From NCBI GenBank assembly GCA_034008185.1, contig CM067081.1, positions 81,178,765 through 81,242,764 on the forward strand: 64,000 nucleotides of DNA. The letters are read 5' to 3'. Shown in pieces: positions 12,741 through 26,201 of the stretch. Numbering within the stretch: the first letter of the stretch is position 1; every line of letters starts with the position of its first letter. The notes beneath the pieces are model-generated. The model made no database searches, had not been told where the DNA came from, and saw only the letters and a program-made list of their open reading frames with translations. The stretch is from Gorsachius magnificus. Lineage: Eukaryota; Chordata; Aves; Pelecaniformes; Ardeidae. The position numbers and the translations under genes are program-made.

Positions 12741-15594
12741 GGTGCTCCTTACTCCTTATGCAGAAGGAATCCTGGATGGGGTGCGGCTGGGGTGCAAGTA
12801 CAAAGGGAATGTGATTTTTTCTTTTTTTTTTTTCTTCTTTTTTTGTGGGCCATGACTTGGGATACTTTTTGGAGGAGAGGTGAGAGGTGATTTCAGTCCC
12901 AGTATTTACAGCAATAATGAGCAATGTAAAGTGCATAAATACTAGTGGAAGCAGAGAAACCTGCAGTTACTCTTCTATATGAATATGCCATATCTGTCAC
13001 ATGTTTGGCCAGAAGAATGTATTTTCCAAAGCCCTTTCCTAATAAGTTTAGACTAAAATGTATTGCTGTATCATTAGCCTTTAAAGGATGGGAGATACTG
13101 TATCACCTAAAAACCCAACCTGTTCAGCTGCAGCCCAGTCCTCAGCATAACTTTACTAAGAACCACTCAGTGAGTTCCATTCTCTCCAATTAATTTTTTT
13201 TTTCATCATCTTACACCCACTTACTCTTCAAACAACTATGAATGAGGAATCCAAGGAAGGATCTGCTGCTGGGTAAAAATGCAGTCATTCAGCCAAATTT
13301 TGAGAAACAGCCTGTTATTTCAAAAGTAATAGAAGGCAACAAACCGCCTTGTTGGCAAGATTACATAGACTGATGCACAGCCTGAAGTAAGCCTGAGCTA
13401 TAGATTTTAAGTTTCAGCTGGGAAATAGTAGAAAGACCCAGCTGGATGATGGATTTACCTAAGAATGCAAGACATTGCCCATGTTTCTGGAAGTTGGGTT
13501 CAGCCCTGCAGGTAGCTGTGTACTGATGAAGTGTAAGCCGGCATGGTCGGTGGTCCAGAATGAAGACAGGCATGAGGCAAAGGTGGCAGGCGTCTTCAAA
13601 AACCAAGGCATTATTAGACTTACATGCCTCTCAATGCAGTTTTTATTTAAAAAAAAAAAAGTTTTCATCCTCAGGATTGAGTTTGCGTTGTGACTATTGT
13701 AATGCTGATCATAGTCTTAGACATGTAACAGAATCTTCACCAGATTTAAGTAATGCTACAGTTTTCTGAATCACAAAATATTGAATTATCCTATAGAAGG
13801 CTGGTCAGCCTCTGTCCCAAAAACAAACAATGCAGAAATACATTGCCTATTTTATTTGGAAAATCAGTTGCTGGTTTAGTGTCTAAGCTTCAACTTTCTT
13901 TTACTATTATAAATAAAATCTTAATAAAAGGTTTTCCTGCAATTTAGAGTGTAAGAATTACAGAGTTTCGAGAGAATTTAAATACAGTCCAAACAAAATT
14001 TTGCCGTATGTAGCTGCTGTAATGTAGTATGCACTTCAAATATTTAAGTATCATTCAGAAGAGTAGACTGTTTTTCTGCTGGTTTTAGTGATGATAGATG
14101 TTTTGGCTGAACTTGACATGTAGCGAAGTCCTGTAATGCTTTGTGACCTAATGATCTTTACCGGATGAGTTTAAGATGCGCTTTGAAATTTCAACCTCCA
14201 AGTTGGTGTTTACAAAAATTCTCCTCCTTTGTGACTGAACCTCAGCCGACATGCGTAGATCTTACCATAAAGCAAAATTCAGGGCTTTTGTCTAGGGAAT
14301 CCTTTGCCCTTCACCATTTGATGAATCGGATCTCTGCTCAGAATATGCTTTTGGGGGAAGGCAGGCTGCGGTGACAGGCTTGAGAGTGAGTGCAAGTACT
14401 GCCTACAGTAGGCAGGCTCTCCAAAAGACCCTGTTGCTTTTCTCTGAAGACGGTCATAAGAATATGCCTGTGGGAAATTGTCAGGGCTTTCAAACAGTGG
14501 GTTAAAATACTACTTTGCTCCCAGCTCTTGCATACTTCAGCGTTAGGCTTTTAAGACCTGTCTTGTCTCAAAGGAAAACAGCTGTTCCATGGCGTTCATA
14601 AATAATACAGACGGTATCTTGTGGATTCCACAAAATACTCAGTTTCCTTAATCGTGTTACAGACTCATTTCAGAACGTCAGTACAGGCAGTCTTTAATGG
14701 TCTGTCAGATAATCGAGATGTGCAAGTTCAAAATCTCCTGTGCAGTGCGGTATTTAGAATAGTCAACCTGGCAACGCTGACATCCTAAACTGGCGTGCTA
14801 AGACATGAATCTTTTATTAGTGTGGTTGCATGCTGCTGGAATACAGGCTTCTGAGAAGTGTTCGTGTTCACCAGCGTAGGCACAAGTGGGAGACATAAGC
14901 CGTATGCATGATGACATGCACATATGCATATATAGTGGTCCCACCACCAATGTGGGAAAATAGAAATATAATTATAAATTTTCTCCTGTTGTGCAAGAAT
15001 TATTGTACAAACGTTCTCCGCCAAAATTCCACTCATACCTGAGCCAGTGGTGCATGGTGGAGTTGTGACTTGGGCTGCATGGCGAGGATGTGTCTTTTAG
15101 TAAGTGCATCTGCACATATGACAGATATTTTTGCCAAACAGAAATACAGATGTTTGTCAAACTGAGTAGTTTTGTCATAATTAAATATATACCTTCTTAG
15201 TCAGGAAAAGCAGATAATTGCCTGCATAATGTTTTGATATTGCTTTAAAACTTTTTTTATTAAGTCTTTGGGGTAATGTGCCTGCTCTTAGAGGTAATTA
15301 TGCCAGCAACGTGTGTTACACAGTGAAGCTTTTTCAAAAGAGCTACGAATGATAGCCAATTTGGAAAATGTCCACTGAGAGTAGAAAGCATACGCTAATT
15401 TCAGCATATAAGAATTCTCCTGTATCACAATTTACTACTAAATCCACACAGCTTTTTGAAGCTTCTGTTTGTATGTTTTGTGTAAACTTCCATTACTTTA
15501 ATCCAGGGTGATTTTAGTGCATTAGTTGCTAATTCACAGCACAATCCTATAACTTCTTAAGAAAAAATAACCTTTGTCATGTGAGTATGAATTA

Positions 15595-15660
15595 CGTGAC
15601 CCGGTATAATTATCTTATTGGTTAATTACCTCTAATTAATCCTAGGAATAATTAGACCTC
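15595..15660. promoter_or_regulatory. Cluster of homeodomain-type sites, candidate intronic enhancer core
   Basis: Three TAATTA cores lie within 32 bases (15623-15628, 15633-15638, 15649-15654), with a bicoid-class TAATCC (Otx/Pitx type) at 15637-15642 overlapping the second. The first core is embedded in a near-palindrome, GGTTAATTACC (15620-15630). Dense, overlapping TAAT sites with intervening non-AT bases are typical of conserved non-coding enhancers in developmental genes, but they can also occur by chance in AT-rich introns. Conservation cannot be judged from one sequence. SHROOM2 acts in pigment epithelium, where Otx factors are active, so the TAATCC is suggestive only. Confidence 0.35.
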
Positions 15661-18600
15661 TAAAGTAGAGAAAAGGTGGCAAGATACTCACAGAGATGCC
15701 AAAAATGCTTGCATATCTTAATTCCTATGGTAAATTTTTCATGAGAAAGGAATTTTGTCTAATGTTCCATGATTATATTAAGTAATGGAGCTGTAAGGAA
15801 TTATATATAGAACAACTGCACAAAATGAAGAACCTGAAATTATGAAGACCTAGGTCTGTTTAGAAAAAAGCAAGATTTCTTTTTTTAAGAGAGACTTTTT
15901 TTTTTTTTTTTTTGTAAATCTGAAATATATGGCAACAGAGTACTGATGGTTAGCGGAAAAAGGGCATGATACCATGATGTGAATGATGCTTAGGGGTATA
16001 AATTTCTGTAGATTAGTGGATTTTGCTTTTTTCAGGTTACTGACTCAGAGCAGACTGAAGATGCTGGTGCTTAATTCTAGCTACATGAAAGTTTCACGCC
16101 CTGCTCAGATGAGCATGTGCCCGAGGAACGTAGATGAGTGCTATTCCATCTTGTCAATAAACTGCATAAAAACGCTGGTACATTGACATATTTTTATTAC
16201 TGTGGTATCATGAGAGATTTGCATGGCTTGTATTAGCAGGCTGTCTCTGTAAGAGTGACCCGCTGGTGTCTGACCATGCCGGTCAGCTCAGGTACCACCA
16301 GTTGACAAGGTGGAACAGCTTGGGCAGAGACTGCCCTGTGGTCTTTCCTGCAACTTGCCTTCCTGCGACTTGCTTTGCAAACCTTGTTTGATAATTTTAG
16401 AAGCAATTGCGTTGCAGTGCCTGCCCTAGAAATATAGGTTTAATGATGTATTTAGTGTTTGCTTTCTTCATCTTTTCATGTCTGAATTCTGGGCGAAAGT
16501 GGAGTAGGGGAAACTCTTTTCCTTTACTGGGACTTTAGTAAACAAAAGCAGCAGAGAAACTGAGGGCAAGGTTACCCAGACCTTTTTTGTTTCTATAATA
16601 ATATGCACTTTTATTTTCTTGAGGGTCATCCTGCTAGCTTCTGAGTTATGATTGCTTTAAGAAAGGAGAATTGAAATTGCATATGGAGTGCACAGCAGAA
16701 ACATGGGTTTGGTAGAGTGGCAACAGATACCTGCATCTCTTCACTTTGAAGTACTACGTATTTAGAGTAAACAGGGTTGTATAAATTATATAATGATGAA
16801 TTAAGGCAGCTTTAGGGTTTGTTGTCTATTTTAACACTGGGTTGGGGGAGGAAGGAATAAATGTGTCTTCTTGTGTGAAGTTGGCTTTAAATATTGGAAT
16901 TGTTGAGGAAGATGGTGGCAAAGGCAGGCTTCGGTATGTAATTTGGGTGCTCTGTGAGCCTGAATATCAATTCTGAACAGGGAGCAAAAGTTAATGCAAA
17001 GAACAAAGTCTGTTGTCAAATTTTAAAATCCTCGATTTTTAGGAGGAGCCTGACCCCTCTTTTGAAGTTTTGTTTGTTTTCTTTCCAGAGGAATGGGTAA
17101 GGGAATCAACAAATAGGACATGTTTTAAAATTCAGCACCTCAGTGAGACTTTTTTCTTTAAAGTTGAGTAATAGTGCAAAGGGGAACTCTTGCTGAAGAA
17201 ACTGCTACCGGTTATTATAAGAGCGGGTCGTTCTCTTCTCATTAATGCTTATGTCTCCTAGATTGTCGCTTAGATGTGTAACGTTATGTTCTGCTCACTC
17301 CACTGCATAGCAGTGGGTTCTGAAATTAATTCAGCAGAAACTATTAACAATTACTTTTGTGATAAAATCAAGTTTTCAGGAGTTGATAAGAATATTCTTG
17401 CAAGAATTATTGGGGAGTGTTATACTTGCTCGCTGTCTGAAAAATGAGCATCTGTGCTGCGGCAAAAATGGAAGCTCCCAAATAGCAGGCATGACTCTAA
17501 CCCAATGATGGTATGAGTTTGTCAGGATAAGTATTCTGTTAAAAATGGGCTGTTCGAGAGAAAGTATTTAAAATAGAAACCTAACACTGTTTGTAAAATT
17601 CCTGTGGCTTCTGGCGGACCCATCACAGTGGTTCTTGAAACTAACAGGCAATGAAGGTGTTTTTTTCTGTTGCTGGGTCTTAATCAGTGCTACCTGTGTC
17701 TAGAAGTGTTGCTTTTTTTCTGGAAACCACAGAAATTTGTAGACATAGGCATAGATGCAACTTAAATCTTGTGTAAAAGGTTACATCTAGACTGATTGAC
17801 GGAATGAAATAGGTGACATTTTCAGTAAGTATTCTATTGCTATCTATTAGGTCTTTCAATGTCTTCCTTTGAGGCATGTCAAAGTTTTTCACAAACAATT
17901 AAGTTGATGAAACTGGACTTTTCCTTTGTAATTAATGCGCAACCGTACCTACATGACCATGCAGACACACTTGCTTTTTTTTTTTCTTTGACTCATCAGT
18001 AGGTCCTACCCTTTCCCTAATTATGCAGTGGTTCTACAGGCTGTTGGATTGCATCCAGTATGTTATTGTCAAGGGCACGTTGGCAAGCTGTGACATAATT
18101 TTCCTGGAATGGACAGGAAGGCAGAAAGATAAGCCAACCTTGTTGGAAGCATATGGTAGTTGCAAAGTAAAAAGCCTTGAACCTTATGATCATAAAGATT
18201 ACTTTGTCAGGTCCTATTTTTCCTCTTGGAAGTCTGTTCCTTTTATCACAGTTTGAAAAGATAAAATGCGAGTTGTTTCTATGCATAACCTCTTTTGACC
18301 ATTCTTACTTCATTCGTAGTAGCTGAAAGTACAAAAATGTAGACCTGTGAAAAATGTTTAATGTTAACTGCACAGATTATGTACATGAACAGCCAATATG
18401 TATATAGTCATTCATAAGTAAACTTGCACAAGTAAATACGGCTAAGCTAACCCTTTCAAGCCTCTCTGTTAGAAGGTTTGGTAAAATAAGTAAACTGCAT
18501 ATAGAGAAAGAAGTTCTCTTTTGGCCTTCTGGCTATTTATTTTCATAGCACAGGTTTGTGCTCCTTTCTTATACAGGTTATTTTGGCACTTTGGAGAAAA

Positions 18601-20023
18601 GATAGGAAGGTATGTTTAAGAACAGTGTAAGATATCTGTGAGTTCAGACAGGTTCCTCTGGGTTGGCTGCTATTAGCTTCTGTGAAATGCAAACCCAAAC
18701 TCTTGGCTAAAAGTAAGTGGGAGGTATTTCTCAGTAATTCTTGAATAAGACCTGTACAGCTTGTCTGGATGAATGCTGTACTAAATAACAGCAGTAGGAG
18801 GGTGTCTAGATGTTGATGAGGTGCTAGAAAAAAATCAAAACTTGAGCTATGCTTTGCAAGTGTTACATGGGTGTGAGGGAGGAACAGGACTGGGGTTCTC
18901 CAGGCTCAGGATCAGCACCAACAGCAGGCTTCTTCCACTGCCCCTGCTTCCAGCATCTCCATCTTTGCCACTCTTGCCTTGGCCTTATTCTTACTCCAGG
19001 TAAGCTGGCTCCATTTTTGCTTTGCTCTTGTCTGGATGCCAGCTTGGGGTTGTCAGGACTGTAAGGGCTGGGAGGCTTCCGTGACGGATTTGTGCTGCCC
19101 CGGACGGGCTCTTGTATAGAAGGATCCCCAAAGGCTACAGTTTGTACCTGTATACTTTATCTAATACACACAGGCTGGCTGGTGTGGGTTATGCGGGCTG
19201 AAAAGGCCTGGCTATGCCTCTAAATGGTATTGTCTAAATCTCACTGAGTTGGAAAAAGCAAATTGCATTTAGAAGCTGTAAAATGTGTCTAGCAAAGCTT
19301 AGGTACTAATAGCAAAAAAAAACCCCATCCCTGACACTAAGCAGCCCCACCTTCCTTTTCCTGGTACGTTAGCTCTATGCTTTCAAAGCATTAGGGTGGG
19401 TTTTAGTTTATTTTTTTTTTATAATTCTTGTACAAGTGTTCAGCAGTGATGAAATGTTTCCAACTTCTATGGCTGAAACAATGGAATCACTTTGAAACAA
19501 ACTTTCAAAATAAACATCTTTTTTTTTCAGTTTTTAAAACCTGCAAATCTACATCAAGTCTCTCATCCTGATACTTTTTATCTGGAAACTGTTATCATTA
19601 GTTTTTTGGGGCAAAGATTCATTAAATTTTTAGCTTCAAATACTTTAATTGCTCCTCAATTTGCAGAGCTCATAATGGCCCTGTGATTTAAATAGACTAA
19701 GATACAATAACAGAATCCTCTTAGAAATAGTAATTGATGATTTATCATCAGCAAGGTCTTCTCACAGGCTAATGGTAGGTATTGTTTGGAATGCAAGTTG
19801 GAATAAAGTATTAATTAGCTTATGTATATGTGTTAATTTTTAAAAAGGGAAATGGAAGGTGTTTTACCATCCTTCTTAAACGCTTCTGGTTTGAGGAACT
19901 CTGAAGTTAGGTTTCAGCCTAGAGTCAGTTTTTACAGCTGTAATAAATCCCTCACAGAAATGGCATGTTCTAGTGGAAGTGACAGCAAGTCCTTAATCAA
20001 AACAGTGGAGTAGACACAATTGT

Positions 20024-20069
20024 AAAAATTGAATAAGTACTTAAGGAAAAATTGAATAAGTACTTAAGG
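20024..20069. repeat. Perfect 23-bp tandem duplication
   Basis: Two adjacent identical 23-base copies, 20024-20046 and 20047-20069, each run from AAAAATTGAAT to CTTAAGG. The lack of any mismatch between copies suggests a recent duplication, probably by replication slippage, and so a possible length polymorphism. It lies in intron 1 with no gene nearby. Confidence 0.9.
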
Positions 20070-23000
20070 AACACTACCAAGTGACAGCTTTTTCCAAATA
20101 TGATGCTTTCTTTAAAACAAAACAAACAAACAAAAAACCAAAATCAAAGAAAAATATTGCTGGGCAAATATCCAAATGTTTAAATACACCAAATAAAGAA
20201 CAATTAGGAAGGGCTGTGATAGACTGTGTCCTGTTACTGAACCCTTTAAAAAAAAAAAAAAGTTTCCAAATTGATTTTTAAGACCCACCTGTTGACAGGA
20301 GGCAGTGCTCCTGCCAGCCCCAGGGCTGGTGGTCTGCAGGGTGCAGCGGGGGACACTTTGGCAGAGCAGCTGGCCCAGGCGGGTTTCTCTGCCCCTTCAG
20401 AGGTTCTGTGATGGTGGCCCTGAGCCACTGCCCCCAGGTCTAGGGAAGAAAGAACCCGCTGTTAGGGGAAATACATTGCCCTGGGCGGAACGTTCCTAAA
20501 ACTTAGGGCTGTTTGCTGTGATGTTTAGAGGCAACCTGGGGAAGGGCAGGTATGGGCAATGGCTGGTGGGGTGTGAAACGCTGATACCAGGCAAAAGGGA
20601 AGTTCTGGCTTCTGTGTTAAGGTAGAGTGTCACCAAATGCAGCAGACGCTCGCCTGCCTGATCAAAGTGCAGCAATTGCCAAGGTAATAGCAGTGAATAG
20701 TACTCCATAGGTCTAGATTTTGCAAGTTGGTAGCACATAGTTTAGCTTGCTTTTCTTTGTATGGTGTTCCTTAAAGTTCACGTTGGGTGGTTAATGCTGG
20801 CTGTTGGACCCACAGTCTGTGGGGAGAGGTGGTTCGAGGTTACGGGTACCCTCTGGTGATCTGAAGGTTTGTGTGGAATTCCTTGCTTTGCTGGAGACAT
20901 CCTGCATTGTTTTGGGCCTTGTTGCCATATGTATGCTTCTGAGCCCATCCGTAAAAGGGGGATAGAGTTAGTTCCCTGCCAGGTGTCCTTCCAACATGCG
21001 TCCCTTTTAATGTCCAAGTACTAAATCAGAAGTGGGAGAGAAAGGATGTGAAGGAATGTAAAATCAAATGTGTTAGCCTTGCCCAGCTTCTGGTGCGAGA
21101 TGCCTCACGTATACACACCCATGCTCTTTGGACCAGTTTGGTCCTGTTGCAGTTCGCATCCCTGTTTTACCCTGCCTCGGTTTGACCCGTGAATCTTGCT
21201 GGTGAATGCAGCCCTTGCCCCTCAAGACTGCGTTTGCAGAACTCACAGCTGGAGTTAGGTCAGTTCTGTTACTTTTGCGTTGATGCCTCAAAGGTACACG
21301 AATGCCAGGCTTGAACTATCAAGGTATTTCTCCTTTGTTTAACTCTGTGCAAATCAAAATAATTAACACTTCCTACATTTTACTCGTTCTGAAGACCACC
21401 TACAAAGATTGTTAGGTTTTTTTTAAAAAGTCCGTATTAGATGCTCATAAGACAAACAACCACAGAATCATTTCTTGGCTGTACGAGAGGTGATTTATGG
21501 TAAAACAGTCATCGTGGCCGATAGCAGAATGCTGATAAATGGCACTGGTTTTTCCTGTGTTTATCTCCAGGTTTCTGTTTCCATCCCCTTTCCCACCCTG
21601 TCCAAAGAGAGCATGGACAAGAAACTGTCGTGATTGTAAACAAAACTAGATCTCTTGTGTCACACGCATTTCCCCAACCTGTCTCCTGCTTGTTTATACA
21701 GGTGCCCATAGAGGAATGCGGGTATTTTAAGTAAAGCGTCAGACCTGATAAACACAGAAGTGAAGGGGTCACATCCTAGAAGCAGCGCTCCCCATCAATG
21801 CTGCAGCATTTTAAAGCTGGAAGTGTAGGCCGTTATTTTCCCTTTTGCATGTGTATTACCAACCGTGGAAATACAGACTTGTACGCGTCCTTTGAATGTG
21901 TTTGTGTATCGAGCTGTTAGACTTTTCTCCACAGCTCAGCTCTTCCCTCATTTCAAGGTTTGCTCTCCTTCTCACAGGAAGAATTTCACATACCAGAGTT
22001 ATACATGCATTGTTTTTTCAATCATGTATTTTTTTTTTATCCTACTATCTACATTTGCATCTCGTATCAGTGTCTCTTCCTGTTTTGTGGCTATCATATT
22101 TTATAAGCAAAAATAAATTTGGGAAGATATGACAATTAACGTAGATACTGTTATGACAGCAGAAGTCTGCGGTTCCAGTCCTCCCTGATGCACGGATCCC
22201 AAAGTTTGCCTTTGCTCTTGGCTATAGGGAGGGCAGCGGGGACAGCAGGGTGAGAGTTGAAGACTGTCTAAACAGATGCTTTTCATCAACAAACATTCTT
22301 TTCATCTCCTTTTGAAAACACTTTTTTTTTGGTAGCAATATCAACATCCCTGCTAAGGATAGGAAGTCACAGTGTTTACTCTTGTTAATTTAGCGTAGTA
22401 AGAGGGGGGTGATTTTTTTTTTTTTTTTTAATACATACCAAAAGCATGGTTTGAGCGCATTTCTAGAATTCTTTATTCATCCAAGATAGGCAGTCTAACT
22501 ATACCTGTTTTTTGAAGGCTTATATCTGTTATTTATAAGAAAATAAGGTCATGTTTGTTTTTCTTGTATGTGTATTTTGTTTCCTGCTATTGCTATAAAA
22601 AATGTTAAGGTGTATACTTTATGGATGTTCGGTTCCTGCAAGTACTGCCGGCTGAGCGGAGGGGTTGCTCAGGGTTACATCCAGCCGTGTCTGCCTGCTG
22701 ACAGTGACCGAGGCAGATCCCTGCTTGTTGACTGTTCTTGAGAGACTTCATCCTAACACCTCCCTCTGCACTTTCAAGGCTTTATTTTCAGCTATTGACT
22801 TTGTTTTTCTGGGCACCTGAAACTCAGAAGGAAATGGATGTTAGTTAGATAAATAAGGTGGGCTTAAATCCTGAACACAGCATAGCATAGTTAACTCTGT
22901 AGATGGACGACTGAAATACGTTCACGTTTGAGGTGTGAAAAATAGTTGTGAAATTTTCAAGTGCCGTTGCTAGTTCTAAAATGTGTATGTATTTTGGTTG

Positions 23001-25655
23001 GGATTTACGGTTCTAGTGAAGGTCTGGTGAGATGGAAAGTTTATCAGTGGGTGAATAAATAAACCATAAACCCAAAAGATTTTAAGACCAGTAAACAGAA
23101 AAAGAGAAAACCTGAAGGAGAGGCTGGAATGAATGGCACTGTCCAAGTTTGAGCAGAGGAGGCGGGTTAGTAGGGCAATATTTTTGAAGAGGTCTTTTCC
23201 TCGTGGTTTTTTTTTTTTTGGCTGTGTTTCTTTAGATGTGTGCAAAACCTAATTTTTTTTTTTTGTTTGTTCATTATGACTAAAGGACTTCAAGTGTAAC
23301 TGAAGAAATTTTATTGCTCCTGTCTAGCTAACTTTCCCCTTTCCACTTCAATGCGCGTTGTCAAGTGGAATCGCATTCATGCATCATTTGGGGATCTGAA
23401 TATGAAAGGTGTATGTTTGAATTTGTCCTGCTTGGGGAGCCTTTTGCTGTGAATGGATGTGTACTTTTTATTCTCCCTAGCTGCAGCTGATCTGGAGACA
23501 AGGTATTAAAGCAAGCCACTTCTAGTTTTCATGAGGACTGCTTCAGTTTTGTGCTTAGGTTTTGATTTTTAAAAAAAAATTTTTTTGAGGTTTTCTTGAT
23601 TAATGTTGGTTTGGACAACCAAAGTCTCTTTGGAAGGCTTGAGCTGTGTGGAATGTGTAGTCTCCCTGCCGAAATGAAAACTCAGAGGGGGTAACTGAAT
23701 ACTCCCTGCTGTCAGTGCATTGCCAGCCTGAAGAAAAAACAAACACACTTACTGAGAACAATGAACATTCCTTGAAACCCTAGGAGACAGATTTTTGCCT
23801 TTTTTTCTTTTTAAAGACAAAAAAAAGACCCTGTTGAGGTCTTCAGGCCCAGGTGGCAGGGCACAGGGGTTTCTCACCCCTTTGTAATTTGGTTGGTGCC
23901 TTGCTCAGCGCACAAGGGCCGCAACTGGTTGGCATCTACATTTTCAAGTTTAAAATGTGTCCTTCTACAAGATATTTTCCCTTTTTTTTTTTCTTTTTTT
24001 TTTTAAAAAAAACCTCTGTTTGACCTTCTCCCTACAATTCTAGTGATTCAGCTTGGACTTTGATTAACTTTTTCACGCTGCTTTTCTGACCTACTGGGCT
24101 TCAGGTCTCCAAACGCAGTTTATTTTGTAGTAACCCAGAAATGCATCTGAACACTTGAAACTCTTGAGATTGCCTGTTAGGAAGCTTGAGATTCACGAGT
24201 CCCCAGCTGCCTCTTCTCTTGTTCAGCTCGGCTTGACTTCACGGTCCCTCCTATGGCAGCGACTCTGTACTTGACATCCCTGAAAAGAAATATTTTCCTT
24301 GCCTATAAGTGATTTCCACTGCTGCTCCCTCGTTTTCAACTTTACTGAAGATTTGCAGCAATAATTCGGTATTCTGGTAAATTCTTGACATTCAGAGGAG
24401 ATATGCAAGCAGGTCAGAGGCAGGTCAGAGCTTGAAAACTAGATGTATCAGGATGTAGAAACTTGCTCTGTCTTTAATTATCTGTGGTTTTATTAAGATA
24501 AGTTCTGGAAATTAAATTGTTTCATTAGTATGAATAATGAGCACTTTAGAATGGGGTATAAGACTAAGTAAGCATTTTCTATGGCATTCTTCTGGGCTTA
24601 GATTTACAGGTCTAAAGATTTTCAAGAACATGTATCCTAAACTTACATAAAGAGAGCTTTTATGTGCCTGCAATGAGACTGCTGGGGTGTATGAGATCAC
24701 ACTAATGTACTTTCATCAAGAGATATTGCTTTGTTTTATTAAGTTATTTAATTTATACTTTGGTTGCTGCAGCGTCCCTAAAACCGGTATTGTGAACTTC
24801 AGAATTCATGAAGTTAAGTTTCCTCTGGATTTATCTCATTGTTGATTGACTTTGGTGCCTTAGAAAATGGCAGTTCTTTATGGAGCTTTCTGCAGTTGGG
24901 GCAATTAAAAAGATTTCTTCTTTGTAGGTTCACTGGCATTTAATAATGTGGGACTCAGAGATACTGTAGTCAAGGTGCAATATAATGAAAACTTAAATGA
25001 AAGTCTTCGCTTTGAAGACGAAGTGTCAAATCTACAAGACGAGATGGGATATGGATTGTGAGCAAGTGAGGGAGGAATAAAATTAAATACATAGATCATG
25101 AGCCCACGCTGAGAGGCTGCGTCAACAGCGAAGGAGATGGGAAGAAACTGAGAAAGCCGAGGGCCTGAATTGCAAAGTGTTCAACACCTACAGCTATATG
25201 TGAAATCAGTTCAAACTGTTGGTACTTGCTAGTCTGGCTGATCGAGCTTTTGGGATTTGTTTTAAATTCTAGAAATGGGTAACTTGTAATGGATTTGTTT
25301 CCTTCATCGGGGTAGGAATTGCCAAAAACTCACTCTTTAATTTATCTTGTGTGTGTTTTGCCACGTTATGAATAGTTGTGTAAAAATTCAGCGCATGCAA
25401 GAGATGCCTGTGGCAGCAAAATAATCTTCCAGTGAATTTCCCTTAGTATTGCTGTGTTCTTTGGCAGTATGACGTGCTGTTTTTCTTCCTTGGATCTCAG
25501 ACCATCATCTCTTCTTCTAGCCGAGCTGTTAGTTAGCTGTATGGATTGTAAATTCTCAGATAAATGTTATGTGCCTGATTAAAATCACCTTATTTTCCGG
25601 ACCAGCTTGTTATGCCATATTTTGAGGTTTCATAGCATGCCACATTTTTGGAGTC

Positions 25656-25697
25656 GACTATGTGGTTAACATTACTGACTATATGGTTAATATTATT
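25656..25697. repeat. Imperfect 21-bp tandem duplication
   Basis: Two adjacent 21-base copies (25656-25676 and 25677-25697) share the frame gactat-tggttaa-attat and differ at a few positions. This is a small old intronic duplication about 350 bases upstream of exon 2. Confidence 0.7.
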
Positions 25698-26049
25698 GGT
25701 TACCTTTTCTAGAGAGCCACATTTTAAGATGCCTGCCCAAAGCTTTATTTGCAAGTATGATTACCTGTCCTGTACTGAACGGAGCTCAAGATCACGGATG
25801 CTTTTGACTCCCAAATTTCCGCTGAGCTTTCTGGTTTTCTCAGGTTTCACCCCTTCCATTTCTTTCCTGTTCTGATTGTCTCCATATCATTACTCTCTTT
25901 ATAACGTTTTTTTAATGTATTTTTAAAAATAATTTTAACCACTTAACTACCGTATCGTATGAAGCCGGTATTGAAAGCTCATTAACTTATTTTAAAGGTG
26001 TCATTATGCAACCTGAGTAATTCTACCATTTGATATGCTTTTTCTTCAG

Positions 26050-26201
26050 ATTGAAGATGGGAGCAAAGCTGCAGCTGTGGACAAGTTACTGGCTGGGGAT
26101 GAAATTGTTGGCATCAATGATGTGGACCTCTCTGGTTTCCGACAAGAAGCAATCTGTCTGGTGAAAGGTTCACACAAGACACTGAAGCTCGTAGTAAAAA
26201 G
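26050..26201 (+). CDS. SHROOM2: SHROOM2 exon 2: second half of the PDZ domain
   Basis: This 152-nt exon starts in phase 0 after a pyrimidine-rich tract ending TTCTTCAG and stops at an AG|GTAGGC donor, leaving a split arginine codon (phase 2 out). It encodes 50 residues opening [18 protein letters not shown] and including GDEIVGIND, then the second PDZ helix and last strand ([20 protein letters not shown]). From memory it is nearly identical to human SHROOM2, with about three conservative-looking changes, and clearly different from SHROOM3. The carboxylate-binding loop and start codon are in exon 1, upstream of the window. The PDZ domain is N-terminal in long Shroom isoforms. Its partners are poorly defined, and it is not needed for actin or Rho-kinase binding, which other domains carry. 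Confidence 0.96.

Larger units (their letters stand above)
1..26049 (+). other. SHROOM2: Intron 1 of SHROOM2 (3' part)
   Basis: No coding exon could be supported in this stretch. Open frames are all below about 135 codons, lie on both strands and resemble no family I recognise. The Shroom first-exon signature (a PDZ start with a GFTL-type loop) was looked for and not found, so exon 1 is upstream of the window. The stretch is AT-rich with many short homopolymer runs: A16 near 8029, T runs near 8382, 15898 and 22413-22429, and T/A runs near 23985. Exceptions described separately are a CpG-rich patch near 9 kb, a tRNA-derived SINE relic near 12.7 kb, a homeodomain-site cluster near 15.6 kb and two small tandem duplications. 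The intron ends in a pyrimidine-rich tract and CAG at 26047-26049. Confidence 0.85.

Noticed and set aside
20790..20860. tRNA-like A-box and GGTTCGAG element in intron 1
   Set aside because: The B-box breaks down after GGTTCGAG and no stem pairing could be drawn, so it is probably chance.
21455..21490. CACAGAATCAT wording resembling CR1 consensus
   Set aside because: The match ends after about 11 bases and the flanks do not fit CR1.
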